Source of the DNA: Linum tenue
Taxonomy: Eukaryota > Streptophyta > Magnoliopsida > Malpighiales > Linaceae
Length of the DNA stretch: 64,000 nt
Assembly: GCA_946122785.1 (NCBI GenBank)
Contig: CAMGYJ010000002.1
Coordinates: forward strand, 19,442,492-19,506,491
Direction of reading: 5' to 3'
The position numbers and the translations under genes are program-made. Positions 34,101 through 44,549 of the stretch are shown here, piece after piece. Numbering within the stretch: the stretch's first letter is position 1; the number at the start of each line of letters is the position of its first letter. Under the pieces are notes generated by a model, which ran no database searches, was not told the origin of the DNA, and worked only from the letters and a program-made list of their open reading frames with translations.

Positions 34101-35344
34101 AATACCGCCTGAAAACAAATCCGTTAAGCCCATCAAGCCCGGGGGACTTATGAGCCCCAAGAGAGAAAGCAGCCTCTTTAATCTCCTCATTCGTCACGGG
34201 TTTCGTGAGACTTTCATTCATATCCGACTTGACCAGCCGAGGGAACTCCTACAAAAGTTGTTCATCAAAACCTGTCTCCTTCGCCGTGAACAAATCATGA
34301 AAGAACTCCTTTATGTGGGAAGAGAGAAGTGCAGGCTGTTTGATCCATTCCTCATTTGATCCTTTAAGGCCCAAAATCTGGTTAAAATGACGTCGGAAGA
34401 TCGTAGAATTATGAAAGAATTTGGTGTTGCGATCTCCCTCCACCAACCATTGAATTCTCGATCGTTGACGCCACATTTTTTCCTCGTCTTTCCAGAGTGA
34501 ATCCAACTCAGCAAGCAAACCTTTTTCCTCTTCAAGAATCTCATTGGTTCTGAATAAATTAGTAATAGCCTCAAGCCTGCTTTTAATATAATTTTCCCTC
34601 TGATGTTGAGCTTGCAGCATATATGGCTTTTGCCCAAGATTTGAGGTCATCTTTACACTTTTTGACTCTTTGTGTATGAGTACCTTCCGAAGCCCAAGCT
34701 TGCATTACAATCTGATCACAACCTTCCTTTCCCGCCCATCTGTCATCAAACCGAAACGGTGGGCATCTCCTCGGGCATGGGGAATGGAATTCAAGTCTCA
34801 AGACCCTGTGATCCGAACCAATGTCGCTACCATGGAAAACAGAAGCTTCATCGAAACACTCCCTCCAAGCAGGGGTACCGAGAGCTCGATCGAGTCTTCC
34901 TTTCACATTGTGAGTACCTTGTCTTTTGTTGTTCCACGTGAATTGGGGACCATCAAAACCAAGGCCAATGAGACCATTATCAAAAATAAAATTTTTAAAA
35001 GGTTCCATGGAATCCCTACGAAGAGGGCCGCCACCTTGTTTTTCATAGTTAACTACCATGGCATTAAGATCACCAATCACAACCCAAGGGACACTAACAT
35101 CCATTCTAAAGCTAGAAACCACACCCATAATTAATAAAAACATCAATAAAATGCCGACCACTATCCAAAACTTGGAGATCGAATCCGGCTGTCCACCACA
35201 AGGCTAAACCTCCTATAATCCTCTATAGTGGCTTCAGAATTCATTGTTTCCATCAAGAAAACAATAGATGGGCGGAACTTTCTAACTATCCTCTTGAGAT
35301 GATTACTTGTCTGAGGAGGCCCAATTCCAACTAAGGAAACTCAT
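31121..35344 (-). pseudogene. LINE ORF2: endonuclease, reverse transcriptase, RNase H
   Basis: ORF2 starts with MSFLSWNW at 35344 and is frameshifted soon after. Order on the minus strand: endonuclease (VVIGDLNAMV and GSDIGSDHRVL, about 35060-34810), linker, reverse transcriptase (SPGLDGLNGFVFRRYW at ~34130, FRPISCCNFKYKV, the active site LFADDTVIF at ~33440-33410), a zinc-finger-like segment near 32280, and RNase H (INCDGSFDHGSQ at ~31470, then IFTDCKSLVDAL and NKCADWVARNA). The 450-bp MITE at 31624-32073 separates zinc finger and RNase H. The protein would nick target DNA and copy its own RNA into it. Several frameshifts make it inactive now. Confidence 0.88.
31624..32073. mobile_element. 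hAT-like MITE inside the LINE, 450 bp
   Basis: A perfect 8-bp duplication GTGATACC (31616-31623 and 32074-32081) flanks terminal repeats TAGAGGTGGCAATT on both strands. The interior is built of 'ggattggtggat' repeats on both sides of a central 'aggtaccaaaatgtaa' repeat. It interrupts ORF2, so it is the youngest layer of the nest. Confidence 0.92.
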
Positions 35345-36953
35345 TCCGACTGTGGTGGCTTTTTGCAGGCCACCTGCGCTTCAGTTTCTTTGTTGGACAG
35401 CTGATATTGGTACTCTTCTACCTCCCTTGTATTCCCCTTTCCCTGCTTGTTTTTGTTACCTTTAATCCTGATGCGAGCATTCCTTGGCTTTAAAGATCCC
35501 TCTCCTGGAGTAAAATATGGGCCAGCAAAATCAAGAGCTTCCCCTTGTTTTCTTTTCTTGGGCTCTTGCTGATCTTCCTTTGAGTAGTTGGCACCACACA
35601 TATGATCTTCCTCTGTGGGCTTCCAGTTCAAGTCCATTTTTTTTATTCAAATCCAGCATAACCTGATTAAGGTTTGGCCGAGAATGGTGAGTTGGGATGG
35701 AAGAGGAAAGTGGATGGGCCTGGTATCCCTCAGTCTGGATTTGAGAAAAATGGGCCTGGTTCATACCAGCCCATTGTCCTTCATTGAGCTCAACCGCCAG
35801 ATTTCGTGCCACCGAAGGAGAGAAAAAGCGGTGATTGTTTTGAGGGGAAAAGAAAGCAGCAGGTGGGACCCCATACATCCCATGTTTTGAGTTGGAGATG
35901 GAGTCTAGAGCCGTTGAGAGTAAGGACCCGAGGCAGAGTGTGGGGCCGTTGGAATTGGTGATGGGATTGCTCCTGGGAACGGGTGCGGGGTGAATCCCGG
36001 AGGACCGCGAACGGTCATTCCCCATTCTCCTTCCCTCGCCGGAGTAAGACCTCCGGACCTGCAGCTTCCAGATCCCGGCGATCCCATTCCAGGCACCCAA
36101 ACTTGATTTTGGACAAATCCTGGAGAGCTTGAGCTAGAGCCAGCATCTGCAGGAGAGGCAGGAATAATCCGACCTCGAGGCGCAGGAGGGGGCCTGCTAG
36201 CTCTTGTTCTTGCCTTCATCCATGGCGTAAAACTACCCTCCAGAGGACTAGCAACCCTTACTTCAACATTCGCCCTCCTTCTTGAGCAATCTTGCTTGTT
36301 ATGCCCATATTTTCCGCAATAATAACAGAGGGAATACAACTTCTCGTACCGGAACCCAAGCCATTCCCTATCTCCGTTGGAGCAGAAATAGGAGCCTGGA
36401 GGAAGAGGCTTGGACAGATCAACTTGGACATGTACACGGATGAACTCCATATTTTGTCTGGATTTAATCCCCTCATGTCAATGGAGTGGATCAATTTGAA
36501 CATAGCCACTGCAGATTCAATGTTGTTGATGGTTCTTCTATGATCTGGAATCCCATGAACCTGGACCCAAAAATCCGCCAAGTCAAAATTGAGCTCCTGG
36601 GGTCTAATTGTTTCTTCATACTGCTTCAGTTGCAGCATACATCCTGACACTTGCAATGGCCTGCCTGCCCACGCCTTCTCCTTCTCCTCTGGGGTGTAAA
36701 AAACGAAGATGAACAAGTTTCTGGCCCTCGGCAAGTCCTGGACCACCGGCTCGCAGAAATGGGACCATGCCCCATTGATCATACCTGAGCTTGACTTTTT
36801 GTTGATCTCCCTTTCAGAAAACAGTTTACCGACCAGACGCAACCGAGACCCTCCCTCACACTCTGGAACTTCATCGGTGAAGATGACAGCAAGATCCTCA
36901 TCATCCCATTCTTTGTATTGATTTGCAAGAGCGTCTCCAGTTTGGTTCTCCAT
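35345..36953 (-). pseudogene. LINE ORF1: DUF4283-type RNA-binding protein with zinc knuckle
   Basis: The start MENQTGDALANQ at 36953 is followed by a DUF4283-like domain (LFIFVFYTPEEKEKAW, FWVQVHGIP). A frameshift near 36440 leads into VDLSKPLPPGSYFC and a CCHC knuckle CYYCGKYGHNKQDC at about 36325-36285. A Pro/Ser/Gly-rich region with another shift near 35930 ends at 35344. ORF1 proteins coat the LINE RNA and support target-primed reverse transcription. It ends right where ORF2 begins. Confidence 0.82.
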
Positions 36954-38180
36954 TTGCCGGAAAGGTTGTCTGATTTTAGAGGGAGCAGAGCTTTGTGAAG
37001 TTTTTAGATCTGTGAAGAGGTAAGCAAACAAGCTCTTGCTCAGCTTAGTTATAGGGCAGCGGCAGTTTCCAGATTTCTCAGGGGGCTTAGTAAAGGGGAG
37101 GAGTTTAGGTGAGATGTGGGATTGATGGAGTCGAATCATCATAACTCCATTGTAGACAGCTATTTCCATTTCCCGTGGCTCGATGATTTCACTTGAGAGG
37201 GATACTATGTTCTTGGGTATTGGAGGTTTGAAAAGACTGGGATTAATGTTTTCCAGTTTAGCTTCTAGCAACAGGGAGATATATATGGGTTGGGGCCAGA
37301 ATGCATTGAAGAGGGGAATAGGTTCTCTGGGTCTCGGTTGTTGGGAGAAATGAATGAAGGATTGGGGCTTTCATCATTTCCGAAACAGTTGGTGGTTGAT
37401 AAGGTAGTAAATGTGGCAAGAAGAAGATCTGAGGAAGATTGAATCTGGCCATGAGAGCATTTACTCATAAAAAGACTTCCCAACTCCTTCATTGATGGCA
37501 CAGCAATAATCATAAACCTCTTCTCCACTATGATCACTAAGGAGGCAGAAAAAGCACCTTCATAGAAGGATGCATCTGGAAACCCAGATCTAGAATTTGA
37601 AAATTGAGAGAGAAAAGGATGATAGAGAAAGTTTAGAGAGAGCGCCCGTTTTTAATGCATAACACACTAATACTTACCCTTCTTGTTTCCCTCCCCTAAT
37701 CGTAGCATCACCCACCTACCCTTTTCTTTTTCAATATTTGGATTCTCTTTCTCTCCTCTTCTTCTCTTAATTTGGAAAGTGGAAATAAATAGGCCAAACA
37801 CAATAAATTATACTCTTGTGATAAATTTTTGCCTTGCTCCCTACGTAGATGAGATATAGAATTCTTTAATTAAAAAGTAGTACTAATTTTTTGAATTACT
37901 ATAAAGCTATAACTTTTTTTCCATAAATTGTATATCACCGGTTTGTATAACGGTTAGCCGATAAACCTTGAACCTCTTGCTACATCGGATCAATGTTTGG
38001 TTCGGTTTTAACAACATTGCTATTGATTGTAAATGTTGCTGTATTTACTATTTAGTGACTTATCTTCTCTTGGTTTTCTCTGGCAGGAAACAAGTATAAG
38101 AAATGCAAACAACAGGGCACAATAATCAATGTCATGTCATCTTGCAAGCATGCCACTTATGTCGAGAATTCGAGATGATA

Positions 38181-38878
38181 TATGAAAAGGTAATCTCATA
38201 TTTAGTTCTTTTCCGTATGAGAGTGTTACAACCATCAAAGCTGTATAGTATATATACTGCTTCTTTTCATTCACATTTAAGATCTCATCAAGTCATTGAA
38301 AATGCTGAAACTTTGAGGAGATGGTAAACTTTACATTTGAGAAGAACTCAGACGCATTTTGGAAGCATATGCCACTTTACTTGGTATTTTCTTTCCATTG
38401 CAGTTGCTAGATATGCTTGTATGGTTTTTTTGTTGGTGTCGCGGATTGAGCTATGCGAATAAAAATCATAATGACTTTGACGACGTTGCGGGGCTAGTAG
38501 ATTATAGGGTGCTTTTACCTCTCATAAGTCATAATGACTTTGACATTGTCGTTTAAATGCTATTATGATAATATGATATGTGCTTGAATTGCTTCCTTTC
38601 CAAGTTAGAGTTGTTCGTTGAAGAAGCTACATCAACTCGTTTGCACAATCTGAAATTGTGGCAAAGTGTTGTGACGAGTTTGGGTAGCCAACTTTGCGAG
38701 CTCGTACCTTCCAACTGGGTTGATGGAAATGAGAGGTTAAAGTGTTCATTTAACGATAAGAACTTCCTCTACAAGGTGGCAAGGGATTCGGGTTCTTACA
38801 AGGTCATTAGGGCTGTGTTTCAAGGCTTCCAAGTAGCTATCTCAAAACTGGCAAACTGCCAGGAATTGGCCAAGTCTG
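38181..38878 (+). other. Gene-like fragment before assembly gap
   Basis: 38578-38877 reads as an open frame (LHNLKLWQSVVTSLGSQLCE, NDKNFLYKVARDSGSYKVIR, FQVAISKLANCQELAK) that runs into the gap. The last 25 codons are related to 57610-57690. I do not recognise the family. A captured host exon is plausible given the Helitron end at 39403. Confidence 0.4.
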
Positions 38879-38888
38879 NNNNNNNNNN
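38879..38888. other. Assembly gap (10 N)
   Basis: Ten N bases. Any reading frame across this point is an artefact, and the true distance is unknown. Confidence 0.99.
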
Positions 38889-39370
38889 AAAAAGAGGACA
38901 CCAGCCGCGTGGCCCAATCATCTTCTTCCACCAGCAACCCACTTTTTCCTCCTACTTTTGTCTTTTTTCAGAAGGGTAAACCCTCTCCCGATAGCCTTCT
39001 TTTCCTTTTTAGCCTTTTTATCCTCCCTTATTGTAGGCTTTCCCCTCCTTTTTTTCCTTTTCCCCCCTTTTTTCAATGCTTGTTGTGGGTGGTCTAATTG
39101 GAGTAGTTGATCATATTCACAAAAGAAGTAATGTTGATTGTTGATATCAGATTAGTTTCTATATCCGGATAGTTGTTCTTTGGGGATATCACATAATTAG
39201 TGTAACATTGAGAACCAGCTACTCTTATTGTTGCACAGAATTAGGTTCTCTAATAGTATATGATTTCTTTGATTTGGTCTTCTTCTACGTTTTAGAGAAT
39301 TCGTGAAATGAAAATCTATTAAATTAATTCATTGCAATTAAATTGGATGTAATAAAATTACTTTTTGTTC

Positions 39371-39403
39371 ACACCCGCTGCAAAGCGCGAGCCAATTATC
39401 TAG
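39371..39403 (+). mobile_element. Helitron 3' terminus
   Basis: 'cccgctgcaaagcgcgagcc' can form a short GC hairpin followed by AATTATCTAG and T, the CTAG end and hairpin spacing of a Helitron. Near-identical to 46738-46767. The 5' end is not identified and may lie before the gap. Confidence 0.65.
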
Positions 39404-40237
39404 TATATGTTAAAGGTTAACTATAACCATATGTTGATTGTTATATTTTATTCATCATATAAATTGTGAATTAATACATTAACCGAATATATTCTCACTT
39501 AATGATAATGTGATGTTATATTAATTATTCTAGTTAATCAATTTAACAAACCAATTAAGCCATCACATTATAATATTATCGAGATTCTCCCTATAACCAC
39601 ATCATCATTTAGAATAATAATATCCTAAACTTCATTCAGTTAATATTTATAATAATATACGATGTATTCATATTTTGAACATTTTCTAAAGTACATTAAT
39701 CATTCAAACTATCACGAAGATCACACTCAATGTATTTCACCAAAACATAACTTCTAACTTTATCACTCATGGGACTGTAAAAGTGTATTTTCACGTAGTT
39801 TATTGATATAGATATAAATTTTCTTTCAACACTTATAGTGATGGCTGATAGCGACAACAGTCATATCAATAGTAGATGCATTGAATAAAACAACAAAGAT
39901 TGCTTTACTATAGTAAAATATAATGAAATGAATGTATCAATACAGTAACTTTTAGTAAGAAAAGAGAATTAAGGAGACAATCTCCCGAAGACGATCAACA
40001 ACCATTACAATGGTTCAGCACGAAAGAATGGCAGAGCCAGAAATGTTTACAAAGTAGTAGAAAATCTATTTTCACCGGATACCACTACTTACACTTTTCA
40101 TGCTATAAAAGCGGGGAATCGGACTAAAACGTTCCATAGAGAAGGCATTAAATTTTTTTTTTAGTCAGTAAGATTTTATGTCCCTTCCTCAATTACAACA
40201 ATTCAACTCAGTCCTTCTTGTTCGATTTTTTCCCCCT
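39404..40237. other. AT-rich intergenic DNA
   Basis: No gene or element boundary that I can support. Confidence 0.4.
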
Positions 40238-40247
40238 TATTTTTTAC

Positions 40248-41601
40248 GGGATGAGTTAAGATGGTTACTAATTTTTAAGTAGCTATAGTGGCTACCTACA
40301 TCTCCACTCTCCATTCTCAAGATTATTAAACTGACGGTCATTATTGAATAGGGATAATTTTGGAACGAAAATAATGACCACACTTGATTACTTTCCCTAA
40401 AATAAGATTTTCCATATATTCTCTCCAAACCCTTAATAACCCTATTCCTTTCCTTCCTTTTCAATCACTGATGTATACCTCCCCTTCCGCTTCAATCGCC
40501 GGCCGCCGTAAACCTGGCTACGCCAGCCCTCCCCTCTTACCATCTTTGTATTCAAACCCCCCATCAACCCTTGTGTGCTTCTAAATTCATGTTCCCCTTC
40601 TCCTTCCTCTTTTTATTCAACCCAACATCTTTTTATTCAAACCCTCATACGCCAAAAACTCTACCTCATTGCCGTGGACAACGTCCAGAAGATCATCATC
40701 TATTGTCTCTCTCCCTCCTCTCCTCCCCTCCCTTCTCTCGCAATTACTCTCTCTCACAAGCGGTTGAAAAAGGTAAAAGGTGGGATGAATAAAAACCCTA
40801 GATCTGATTTTTTGGCATTGGTAGTGATTTTTTCGTAGTGGTAGTGTTTTTTTCGCATTGGTATTGTTTTTTCCGCATTGGTATTGATTATCATGTAAGA
40901 GTATTGCTTTTTCTGTAGTGGTAGTGTTTTTCGCATTGGTATTGTTTTTGTCGCATTGGTATTGTTTTTTGCAATGGTAGTGTTTTTTTCCTCATATTGG
41001 TAGTGATTTTTTCCTATAGTCCTTGTATTGGTAGTTTTCGTAAATTGAGTGGTATAGATTGTTTATATTGGTAGTTTTCGTGTAATGGTATAGATTTATT
41101 TCTGCAATGGTATTGATTGTTTATGGTATAGATTGTTTATATTGGTAGTTTTCGTGTAACGGTATAGATTTATTTCTACAATGGTATTGATTGTTTATGG
41201 TATAGATTGTTTATATTGGTAGTTTTCGTGTAATGGGATAGATTTATTTCTGCAATGGCAGTTTTCGTGTAATGGTATAGATTTATTTCTGCAATGGTAT
41301 TGATGTTTTTCAAAGTGGTAGTGTTTGTCTAATGGATTGGTACTGATTTTGTTTGTTTTTTTTTTTTTTTTGCAGAAAGATTGAGAAAAATATGGAAAGG
41401 AAATCTGGCTGGAGATCACGGAAGTGAGAGAAAGAGAGAATTTTAATTAATAGATTTTTGTAACTACCTAAAATGTAATTTATTAAAGAATTAATTAATG
41501 TAATTTATTAAAAAATTAATTAATATAATTTATTTTTCGATACCCAATTTACCCTTAGTAACCACGGTGATTACTACTTAGTAATCACTGTAACCTATCC
41601 C
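40248..41601. mobile_element. Mutator-like element, 1354 bp, with minisatellite
   Basis: The direct repeat TATTTTTTAC (40238-40247 and 41602-41611) flanks ends GGGATGAGTTAAGATGGTTA and, on the other strand, GGGATAGGTTACAGTGATTA. The GC-richer block 40470-40790 may be a captured gene fragment (no family recognised). The rest is the minisatellite at 40805-41365. No transposase. Confidence 0.8.
40805..41365. repeat. Minisatellite (GGTAGTGTTTTTTTCGCATT-like)
   Basis: About 20 or more short units of 'ttggtagtgttttttcgca' change midway into 40-60-bp units of 'tattggtagttttcgtgtaatggtatagatttatttctgcaatgg'. It lies wholly inside the Mutator-like element. Confidence 0.75.
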
Positions 41602-41611
41602 TATTTTTTAC

Positions 41612-42099
41612 AACTAGATTGACAATTCAAATCTCACATTTATAAAAAAAACGATCAAAGAGATTTCACTTTTAGTTGGGTAGGATGTAAGCTAAACAAG
41701 AGAGAGTGAACATGAGAGACTTTTTCAAGTGGTTGCGGATCATAAATGAAATGGGCCGATTGAAAGAAGATTGTAACACACTTACTGGAGTAATCAACAA
41801 CACTCAACAAGGGGGAAAAATAACGAATTTATGTAGTTCGTTAACATAATATGTGTTAGTTAGTTTATGGGCGGGAGAGCCAACTTCACTATATTTGAGT
41901 AGATTACATGCTATAGACCAGTATGAGAAATATATATATATGACTTCTCCTATTGCCTAACCCTAATTCAATATGGTAAATGATAAAGTTATAGACCAGG
42001 TCTAGCACAAAAGTCCAAACGTGTACAACCTCATATACCGTGGAGTAGGGGCGTTGTACTCGAAACCCCATCGAGCCCCCTAACCGGGTGCTTTGCCTT
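41612..42099. other. Intergenic spacer
   Basis: No gene supported. It includes 'aacgaatttatgtagttcg', possibly an LTR remnant. Confidence 0.3.
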
Positions 42100-42105
42100 T
42101 GGACT

Positions 42106-42235
42106 CCGAATCCTTGGCCTAGTGGTAATATCACTAGTTTAGAACATGTAGGTCCGTGTTCGAATCACTTAAGTAGTACTTTAATCACAAAATAATGAAA
42201 TCTATATTACCCTTATTAAAAAACAGCAAAATCTT
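42106..42235 (+). repeat. Diverged tRNA-derived SINE
   Basis: Box A TGGCCTAGTGG and box B-like GTGTTCGAATC are separated by a typical distance, and the tail 'ttacccttattaaaaaac' matches the better SINE 180 bp downstream. No clear target duplication. Confidence 0.6.
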
Positions 42236-42286
42236 CATAATTTTCAGTCGACGACAAATCATCTGATTCAAGTAATATCAATAAAG

Positions 42287-42409
42287 ACGAACAAGGGCTT
42301 GGCCTAGTGGTAACACCACTAGCCTAGAACCTGGAGGTCCAAGGTTCGAATCCCTTAACTAGTACCTTAATAGCAACAAAATGAACCTATATCACCCTTA
42401 TAAAAAAAA
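42287..42409 (+). repeat. tRNA-derived SINE with 16-bp TSD
   Basis: AGTAATATCAATAAAG occurs at 42271-42286 and 42410-42425. Between them are box A (TGGCCTAGTGG), box B (GGTTCGAATCC) and an A-rich tail. The 3' part is not tRNA, so this is a SINE and not a tRNA gene. It sits about 250 bp upstream of the P450 C start. Confidence 0.88.
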
Positions 42410-42548
42410 AGTAATATCAATAAAGCAAATAACAAACTATCATTGATTGGGTCTTCTATAAATTCACACATAATCTCAAAGTTAGACTGCAAATATTAAC
42501 AATTGACTTCTCTATGACATGATTGCGTTGTTACTCCACTCACACGGC

Positions 42549-42556
42549 TATATAAA
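42549..42556 (+). promoter_or_regulatory. TATA box of P450 C
   Basis: TATATAAA, 99 bp upstream of the ATG at 42655. Confidence 0.65.
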
Positions 42557-42654
42557 CAGGCCCCTGGATCCTGCTTCAACATGCTACACCAATTCACCAT
42601 CCCTCCTCCTCGCAATTTGCATAGTATTATAGATCAGAAAACCAAGCCACAACA

Positions 42655-44312
42655 ATGGAGTTTCCTAGCTTCGATATCGTTGCCCTCCTAGCTTCACTCC
42701 TCTTCCTCTTCTTTGCGGCAGCAAACAGATTCACCATTTCCAAACCTTCCATTCTCACAAACCTCCCTGCAGGCCCTGCAACACTCCCCCTTTTAGGCAA
42801 CGTCCACAACCTCATCTTCTCCTCCTCCGACCTCCACCGCGCCCTCCATCGATTATCACTAAAACACGGCCCACTCTTCCCGCTCAAACTCGGCCAAATC
42901 TCCATCGTCATCGTCTCCTCCCCCGAGCTCGCCAAGGAAATACTCAACGACCACGACATAACCTTCGCGCAGAGAGCTCCCCTGCTTTTCCCTGCCCTCA
43001 TCTTCTACGACTGCTCCGACGTCCTGTTCGCCCCCTACGGCGACTACTGGCGCCAGGTCCGCAAGATCTGCCAGGTGGCGCTCCTGGGTCCGAATCGGGT
43101 GAAGTCGTTCGCCTCGATTCGGAGCCAAGAGGTCGAGAATCTGATCGAATCGATTCGCTCTGATTCGAGGCAGGGGACATTGTTGCCTTCGCCGGTCAAT
43201 CTCACCAGGCTCGTCTTCCAGATGAGCTGCGGCGTGACGTCGAGGGCTGCATTTGGGAAGAAGTACAAGGACGAGGAGATTTTGATGTCGTTGACTACTG
43301 ACATTATGAAGATGGCGTCAGGGTTGGGACTTGCTGACTTGTTTCCTTCTCATGGGGAAATGTTCAAGGCGATGACTAGGATGTTTGGTATGAAATTGAA
43401 TGGGGTGATTCGTGGGGCGGATAGGGTTCTTGAGGATGTTTTGGATGATCACAGGAAGAAGAGGAGCAGCGGATTATTGGATGATGGAACTCGGGAGGAT
43501 TTGGTGGATGTGCTTCTGAAGCTGCAACAGAGTGGTGAGCTCGAGGTTCCCCTGTCCGACAGCAACATTAAAGCTGTCCTCTTGGTGAGAAATTTCATTA
43601 TTTATCATTCGTCAAAGACGACGTAGTACTGCGCGCCCATCGAGTTTTGTTATTTAGAATTTATTAATTGAATTTGCAGGATATGTTGGTTGCTGGGAGT
43701 ATAACATCATCCGCAACAGTTGGGTGGATAATGTCTGAAATAGTCGGGAATCCTTGTGTCCTGAAAAGGGCACGGGACGAAGTGAGACGAGTTTTCGATA
43801 CCAGAGGGAAAGATGTGGACCAAGAGATGGCCATTCGGGATCTTCATTTCCTGAAATGTTGCATCAAGGAGGCCATCAGGCTCCACCCGCCGGTTGCTAT
43901 GATCGTAAGAGAGAGTCGCGCGAGCTGCAACATTTCTGGATACGACTTGCCGAGGAACACCATAGTTTCGATCAATGCGTGGGCGATGTGTCGAGATCCG
44001 AGATACTGGTCCGATGCGGAGAGATTCCTTCCCGAGAGATTTTTATACGAGAATAGTGTGAATTATGCCGAGACAGATCATTTCGAGTTCATTCCATTTG
44101 GCGTCGGAAGGAGGAGGTGTCCCGGAATATCGTTTGCGATGGCCAACATCGAGCTGCCGGTGGCCAAGTTGCTGTACCATTTCGATTGGGAGCTTCCCGA
44201 TGGGAAGAGAAACCAAGACCTTGACATGGCTGAGAGCTTTGGTGTGGCTGTTAGAAGGAAAACTGATCTGGTTTTGGTTCCTATCCCCCACCATCCCACT
44301 TCAACCAACTGA
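42655..44312 (+). CDS. Cytochrome P450, CYP71D-like (gene C), 2 exons
   Basis: Exons 42655-43584 and 43680-44312 (930+633 nt, 520 residues) with one GT-AG intron of 95 bp at AVLL/DMLV, the position usual for A-type plant P450s. It has a membrane anchor at residues 1-25, the hinge LPAGPATLPLLGN at 37-49, the C-helix YWRQVRKIC at 131-139, the I-helix AGSIT at 315-319, the K-helix E374-A-I-R377, FLPERF and the haem loop PFGVGRRRCPG with ligand C457. The I-helix has Ile where Asp/Glu is expected before the Thr. It faces the opposite way to A and B and lacks their 84-bp intron. An ER monooxygenase of specialised metabolism is likely; substrate unknown. Confidence 0.93.
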
Positions 44313-44549
44313 TGGGCGAAGATTGGAATCTTGTCTTGTGCAACAACAAAAAAACACAAATTATTCTCTTAGCATGAGAGTGTTATGCAGTTATGCATGT
44401 AAGACTATAGATAATTAGGTTTCTAAGCGAGTATTTTGCTTGTTGCTTGCTATACAATGATTTTGGTTTTAATGATAATAATATGTTGTATATGATTTTT
44501 TTGTTTTTGTTTACAATGACATAAGCAACAACTTAGTATAACGTACGAT

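Larger units (their letters stand above)
31072..37660 (-). mobile_element. Full-length L1-type LINE, minus strand
   Basis: A 15-bp direct repeat AACACACTAATACTT (31057-31071 and 37661-37675) brackets about 6.6 kb with a poly(A) tail (T-run at 31070-31079), a 5' UTR starting near 37660, ORF1 and ORF2 with endonuclease, reverse transcriptase and RNase H. Its 15-bp target duplication and pyrimidine-rich start suggest a full-length, fairly recent insertion, later damaged by frameshifts and one MITE. Confidence 0.92.
30821..38019. mobile_element. hAT-like MITE (outer), split by a LINE
   Basis: The ends read CATTGTTATTAAAACCG and, on the other strand, CAATGTTGTTAAAACCG. The flanks TTATTGAT (30813-30820) and CTATTGAT (38020-38027) match at 7 of 8 bases, as for a hAT target duplication. 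Removing the LINE leaves about 595 bp with CCGG-rich sub-terminal repeats. Non-coding. Confidence 0.7.
30530..38180 (+). pseudogene. Plant transposase relic (Ptta/En/Spm, Transposase_24-like), split by intron with nested insertions
   Basis: The first part (about 30580-30792) encodes EKFTHPNIEDYKKHHF and, after a one-base frameshift, NWTDYRCDLN, KPHWIEKDDWKWLVREHY and a stop before TDAFK. A GT follows at 30793. After the nested insertions, 'tctctggcag' at 38088 precedes a second part reading ETSIRNANNRAQ and, after a stop, MSRIRDDI. This is the arrangement I know from the plant Transposase_24 family, with a conserved intron at this point. Frameshift and stops make it dead. All of the nest (30821-38019) lies in the intron. 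Confidence 0.6.

Noticed and set aside
38578..38979. 133-codon frame across the gap
   Set aside because: Ten of its bases are N; only the part before 38879 is real sequence.
42287..42409. tRNA gene (box A and box B present)
   Set aside because: No cloverleaf-length body, an A-rich tail and a 16-bp target duplication: a SINE.
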